A stretch of DNA of 62,537 nt. It comes from Dinochytrium kinnereticum (lineage: Eukaryota > Chytridiomycota > Chytridiomycetes > Chytridiales > Chytridiaceae). The stretch lies in NCBI GenBank assembly GCA_027604005.1, contig JADGJT010000014.1, positions 73,329-135,865 on the forward strand, given 5' to 3'. This document shows positions 58,606 to 62,537 of this stretch, one piece after another; the stretch's first letter is position 1, and each line of letters starts with the position of its first letter. The notes beneath the pieces are model-generated. The model was not told the DNA's origin and did no database searches. It was given only the letters and a program-made list of their open reading frames with translations. A program made the translations under genes and the position numbers.

Positions 58606-61600
58606 ATGCTTCTGCATCAGACAAAATCAGCATCGGCGATGCGTGCAGAGGGTCACCAGGCTACCGCAGAGTTTGGGATTACCATCGTCAATCCACCAGA
58701 AAGTCATGGGAGAAGAAAACGCTCATCATCTGGGTCAATGGTCACATCCCTGGCCATGAGCGAGATACACCCTGAATCGTCCTCTCGTTCTGTTGTCGCG
58801 CTCAACAAGGCCGCGGCCATGCTCAAGCATTCAGCTTCACAAAACTCGATTGCCGGGGGGGTCAAGGTTCGTTCTCCTCTGGCCTCCCAAGTTGTTCTTC
58901 CCATCTCCCGGCCTTTTTTGGCCGTTGGGGAGGTGGATCAGGGGCTTGTCGTTGGACGGGTCGATATATCGAGCCCGCAACCGTCATCGTCTAAACTCTT
59001 TATTCAAAAACAAAAAAACAACCAGCCAACCCAAACCCCTCCCAAGAACCTCGCAACGCTCCCCAGCATCGCCACGTCCCTCCTACCAGCTCAAAAAGCT
59101 CAACCCCATCAGAACCCACCAAAAGGCGCCGTTCCCTTCAAGGTTCAGATCCGTCCATCGCTATGTGGGCAATTCACCGTGGTTGCCGAGACCTATGGGG
59201 TGCCACTTTTGGACTGCACAGGGTCCATTCCTATGGACAGGCGGTGCACCACCGCCGTCTATGGCCACGCCATCAAGGCACGTGGTGCCGTCCTGCTGAT
59301 TCCCGGATTCGCTTCTAATCGAGCCGTCTTTGACATGGGGGGAGGCAAATGTGAGTAATATTGATGTTTTTTTTGGGCGACAGCGATGACGCGGCAGCAA
59401 TGTACTTCTTTCTTTTTTTTTGGCTAGCCCTCTTCCTTATGCTGAATATTTGGTGCTCAGGTAGGGACGGACCATCATTCTTTGAGTACCTTGCCAGGAG
59501 GGGGTACGACACGTTTGCGATTGATCTGAGGGGATCCCGACAGGCAATGAGAATGGGAAGCAAGCCTCCTGCCTTTATGAAAGAGGTTTGTTTCAAAAGA
59601 TTCTAGATGGGAGGTTCTTGAGCTGAACTGGGGTTTTTATTTATATTTCTTTTTCTCGTTTTGGTTAGCACGTTGAGGTGGACGTTCCTAGCGCCATCAA
59701 GTTCATCAAGACTATTGGACGCTACGAGAAGGTGTATCTCATAGGGCACAGGTGGGCTTCTGAAAGCGACTGGATGTGATTACTGACATGGTAATTTTCA
59801 GCATGGGTGGGGCCATATCGTGTGCGGTCGCAGGACATATTCCAGACGATATCGCGGGTATAGTTCATGTGAGTAAAACAAACCTTGATGAGACAAGCTC
59901 ACAAAACCCAAAAGCTTGCCGGCCTTTACCACTACACCATCCCTTACGTCCACGATTTTCTCGAATTCTACCGCGCGCGATGCCCTACGACGGTCCGCAA
60001 CGCCATCCGCACCAGCGCCGGAATCGCCCTACGTTCCGCCGTCTCCATCTTATCTCCAACCGTCTCCTCGCTTCTCCACTTTCTGAGCCCACCTCCCTCC
60101 ACCCGCTGCATTGAAGCCCCGGCCACGCCATCGACCCCGGGGTCCACGGAGAGTGAGGGTGCTCCAAACCTTCAGGTGGCTCCACCCCCCAATTCGCTTT
60201 CGGCGCTGTCGAGGTCACTCTTTGTGGAGTTGAGACGGAAGCCCATCCCGTTGAGAAGCGCGGTTGATTTTTGTTTGTATTTGAAGAAGTTTGTACCGAC
60301 AAAGGTTGAGAAGTTTCTTATGAACTGCATGTATCCTTCGCCTTGGTTGCCGTATTCTGTGGATGATCCTTGGGCTTTGGTGGATATGTCGGCGGAGAGT
60401 CCGACTATTGGGATTTATATCGCGATCACGAAGATGGCTGTTCAGGTGTGTTCTTGGTCTCGGTATTGGTTTCTTCGATTCTGACCTTTTTTTTCTTGCT
60501 TTTCTTCTTCATTTCGAAATATAAAAAAAAAGGATGACGTCTACAACAACTGGGTCTTGGAGAGCGTCTCACACCGTGCCGAAGTTCAGCAAATCGAAGA
60601 AGGAGCTCAGAATTATGAGGCGGCCCCGATCAAATCCCAGAGGTCCAAATCCCTCTCCGACGCCCTCCCCTCCATCTCATCGAAAGGTCTTGCCAGCCTT
60701 GCCCACATCACCGCCCAAGCATCTACCTTGACCACCTCCACCAAACTAAAGCAAGCGCTTCAACCCGTTCTCGAGCCACTCTCCATCGGAGATTCTTCCG
60801 AGTCTGGTGACCCCTGCGCATCGGCGGACGGAAGCGCCGAACCGATGAACCCCGTGGCATCCCCCACCCCAACGCGACCCACCTCCTCCAAATCAATCCC
60901 GACCCCGGTGCCAACCCCAAGCGCCACACCACCCCCTGCACCCACCGCCGCAGGGAAAGCCGTTGAGGCCAACCCTTCGTGGAACGAGCTCGCGCCGTAC
61001 CTGGAGAGATTTGAGCAGCTCGAACACCTCCCGCTCTTCTTCTGCCCCGCGAACGCTGACGCCATCCTCCGGAAAGAGGACACGATGGCTGGGTACCGTC
61101 GCAGCGGGTCGCGATGGAAAGAGGTGATTGAGTACGGTGGTGAGAAGAAGAAGCCTTCCCCCGTCGTCTCTTTGTCTGAGTTTGAGAGAGGGGGAGGGGG
61201 AGGGGTTGGAGCGAGACCGAAGGTTGTGCTTACGATTGGTGATGAGGGTGATGGGTCTGAGAGTAGTGGGGGCTCGCGGAGCAGTAGCGTGACGACGTCC
61301 CCTGAACCTGTCTTTGCGAAGCCGATGGGGAAGAGTGGGAAACGTCGAAGCATGGCGGCGTCGATTCGGTTTACCCCTCTTAAAGATGATAGCGGGATAT
61401 GCCTTCAGTCAAGTGATGATTCTTGTTCGTCCTCTTCTGACGCGACGACGGCCCCGACGATGGTGGAGTCACCCGCGTCGTCGGCTTGTTCGTCGTCGTC
61501 GTCGCTGTCGCCGGCTTTGGAGGCAGAGAAGAAGGGCGGTGGGAGGAGTGCTGGGAATGGGAAGCCGGGGTTGAAGCCGAGGTATGCGGTTCCTGAGGAC

Positions 61601-61735
61601 TTTTCGTATGGGCATTGTGATATTTTGGGGGGACGGCACGCTGAGAAGGTTTGGGAGAGGATCGCGGATTGGTTGGATGCCACCACTGCTAGGGAGAAGG
61701 AGTGGAGGTTTAGGAGGAGGTATAGCGCCAAGTAG
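58606..61735 (+). CDS. Large alpha/beta-hydrolase (lipase/esterase-like) with disordered tails
   Basis: Plus gene with short introns near 59350, 59590, 59750, 59870 and 60450. Catalytic core: GAVLLIPGFASNRAVFDM (oxyanion region), GPSFFEYLARRGYDTFAIDL, then LIGHSMGGAISCAVAG with the nucleophile Ser in G-H-S-M-G, and DIAGIVH. The acid and His are suggested by HLPLFFCPANADAILR, EDTMAG and YGHCDILGGRHAEKVWERIA respectively; the final HCDILGG is a typical catalytic-His loop. N-terminal 180 residues and a 350-residue linker between the core and the C-terminal helix are Ser/Pro/Thr rich and probably disordered. The ATG at 58606 is chosen because the frame upstream relies on a TTG start. A long fungal lipase/esterase of unknown substrate. 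Confidence 0.78.
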
Positions 61736-62147
61736 TTTTGGGTGTGTGACGGATTTGGGTCTTTCGGGTGGGGGTTGAGTTGAGGTGGTTTCTTTCGTTT
61801 TTTCTTTTCTTTTTTTTTTGTTTTGTTTTTATAACGTTTTGACGTGGTGGAATGTGTTGGTTTCTTCTTCTTCTTCTTGTTTTTATCTTATTCAATCTCT
61901 TAACTTTCTGTTCTATATTCTTAACCTATTCCAATTTCCTTTCCCGCCCGCCATTAACCTTTTCATGGTTTATTTCCCAGTCTTTACAAAAGTAACAGGA
62001 AACAATTCCCCTCCTTTCCTCTGTTTATTGTCCCCTGTCTATAAGAAGCAACACGAATCAAAAATATCTTTTCACCCCCTCCCACCCTTTCCCATCATTG
62101 ACTTTACTTTCCCCTTCCCTCCCCAATCTCTTTCCTCGTACCTTTTC

Positions 62148-62174
62148 TTCTCTCTCTCTCTCTCTCTCTCTCCC
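62148..62174. repeat. TC dinucleotide microsatellite
   Basis: Uninterrupted TC repeat of about 13 units followed by CCC. Ordinary microsatellite in the 3' flank of the hydrolase gene. Confidence 0.9.
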
Positions 62175-62206
62175 TTTTATTTTTTTTTCTTCTTCTTCGC
62201 CTGTCT

Positions 62207-62326
62207 TTATTACTGGTCTCACGTATGAAAGATTTAAAAAACACAAAAAAAAGCAAACTCTTTATATTATTACTGGTCTCAAGTATGAAAGATTCAAAAA
62301 AAAACAAAACAACAACCATACTGAGA
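62207..62326. repeat. Tandem duplication, two 60-bp copies
   Basis: ATTACTGGTCTCACGTATGA and ATTACTGGTCTCAAGTATGA begin two copies about 60 bp apart (62208 and 62268), each followed by AAGATT-Y-AAAAAA and an A-rich tail. The copies differ at several positions. Confidence 0.85.
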
Positions 62327-62537
62327 GTTTTAAAACAGACGCGTTTGGACTCATTCAATGTCCTTTTGAGAAGGATCATGGTGTGGTCCTCCTCCCAGCC
62401 GCCCTCCTCTTTCCCCAACCTATCAGTGTTGTTATCTGGTTGGTCGTCTTCTTATTGGGTCGGAGTTACGGTATTTTGTTGTTGTTGTAACGGGATCGTT
62501 TTTTTGTTTGTTTTTTTTTTTTTGTTTTCTTTTTTTG

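Larger units (their letters stand above)
61736..62537. other. Low-complexity 3' flank
   Basis: T-rich region with a TC microsatellite at about 62148-62174 and long A/T homopolymers near the window end. No gene supported; short open frames are compositional. Confidence 0.6.

Noticed and set aside
61785..62490. Phe/Ser-rich frames at the end of the window
   Set aside because: Produced by TC microsatellite and T runs.

Overview
The window looks like nuclear DNA of a flagellated (zoosporic) fungus, most likely a chytrid-type early-diverging fungus; this is inference from gene content. Fungal signs are a Pho80/Pcl-type cyclin, an Atf1-type bZIP factor, compact genes and many short introns (about 31 to 120 nt, often with CTAAC or TTAAC near the 3' splice site). 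Flagellar signs are IFT43 and DNAI3 (WDR63), an axonemal inner-arm dynein intermediate chain; Dikarya lack a flagellum. Some genes have an animal-like flavour: a base-exchange phosphatidylserine synthase and an SH3-WW-PH-RhoGAP protein. No CRISPR array, tRNA, rRNA, transposase or viral gene was found. All gene models were spliced by eye; most internal junctions were checked for reading phase.

Layout. 1-900 (+) is the 3' end of an IQGAP gene. 1525-10970 holds four minus-strand genes: an Atf1-like bZIP factor, a small coiled-coil protein, a coiled-coil/SAP protein and a Pcl-type cyclin. A repeat-bearing, A/T-run-rich 2.5 kb gap lies at 6970-9481. A minus coiled-coil gene (12617-14098) is divergent from the plus SH3-WW-PH-RhoGAP gene (14942-18363), which is convergent with a PH-domain gene (18718-19843). 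A 54-residue acidic protein starts 20 bp from that gene. Then on minus come RAD18, CWC27 and ribosomal protein uL24, and on plus SNU23/ZMAT2 and IFT43. IFT43 overlaps RPB7 tail to tail. A cullin (-) and a PMR1-type Ca/Mn ATPase (+) are head to head.

33852-45182 holds DNAI3 (-), two small uncharacterised genes, NKAP (+), an arginyl-tRNA synthetase with an unusual N-terminal extension (+) and the ribosome-collision E3 ligase Hel2/ZNF598 (-). Head to head with Hel2 is phosphatidylserine synthase (+), then UXT (-), an F-box protein (+) and a probable mitochondrial membrane protein (+). The minus block 51392-58016 has an armadillo-like protein, an arrestin-UIM-SH3 protein and ribosomal protein eL42. 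The window ends with an alpha/beta hydrolase (+) and a low-complexity tail.

Genes by theme. RNA processing: CWC27, SNU23, NKAP. Translation and its surveillance: uL24, eL42, ArgRS, Hel2. Ubiquitin: RAD18, cullin, F-box protein, Hel2, arrestin-UIM protein. Flagellum: IFT43, DNAI3. Cytoskeleton and Rho/Ras signalling: IQGAP, RhoGAP. There is no operon-like logic; close spacing and shared divergent promoters reflect genome compaction. The most unusual item is the arrestin protein with four ubiquitin-interacting motifs and an SH3 domain, whose in-frame intron would add a PPPY motif if retained.
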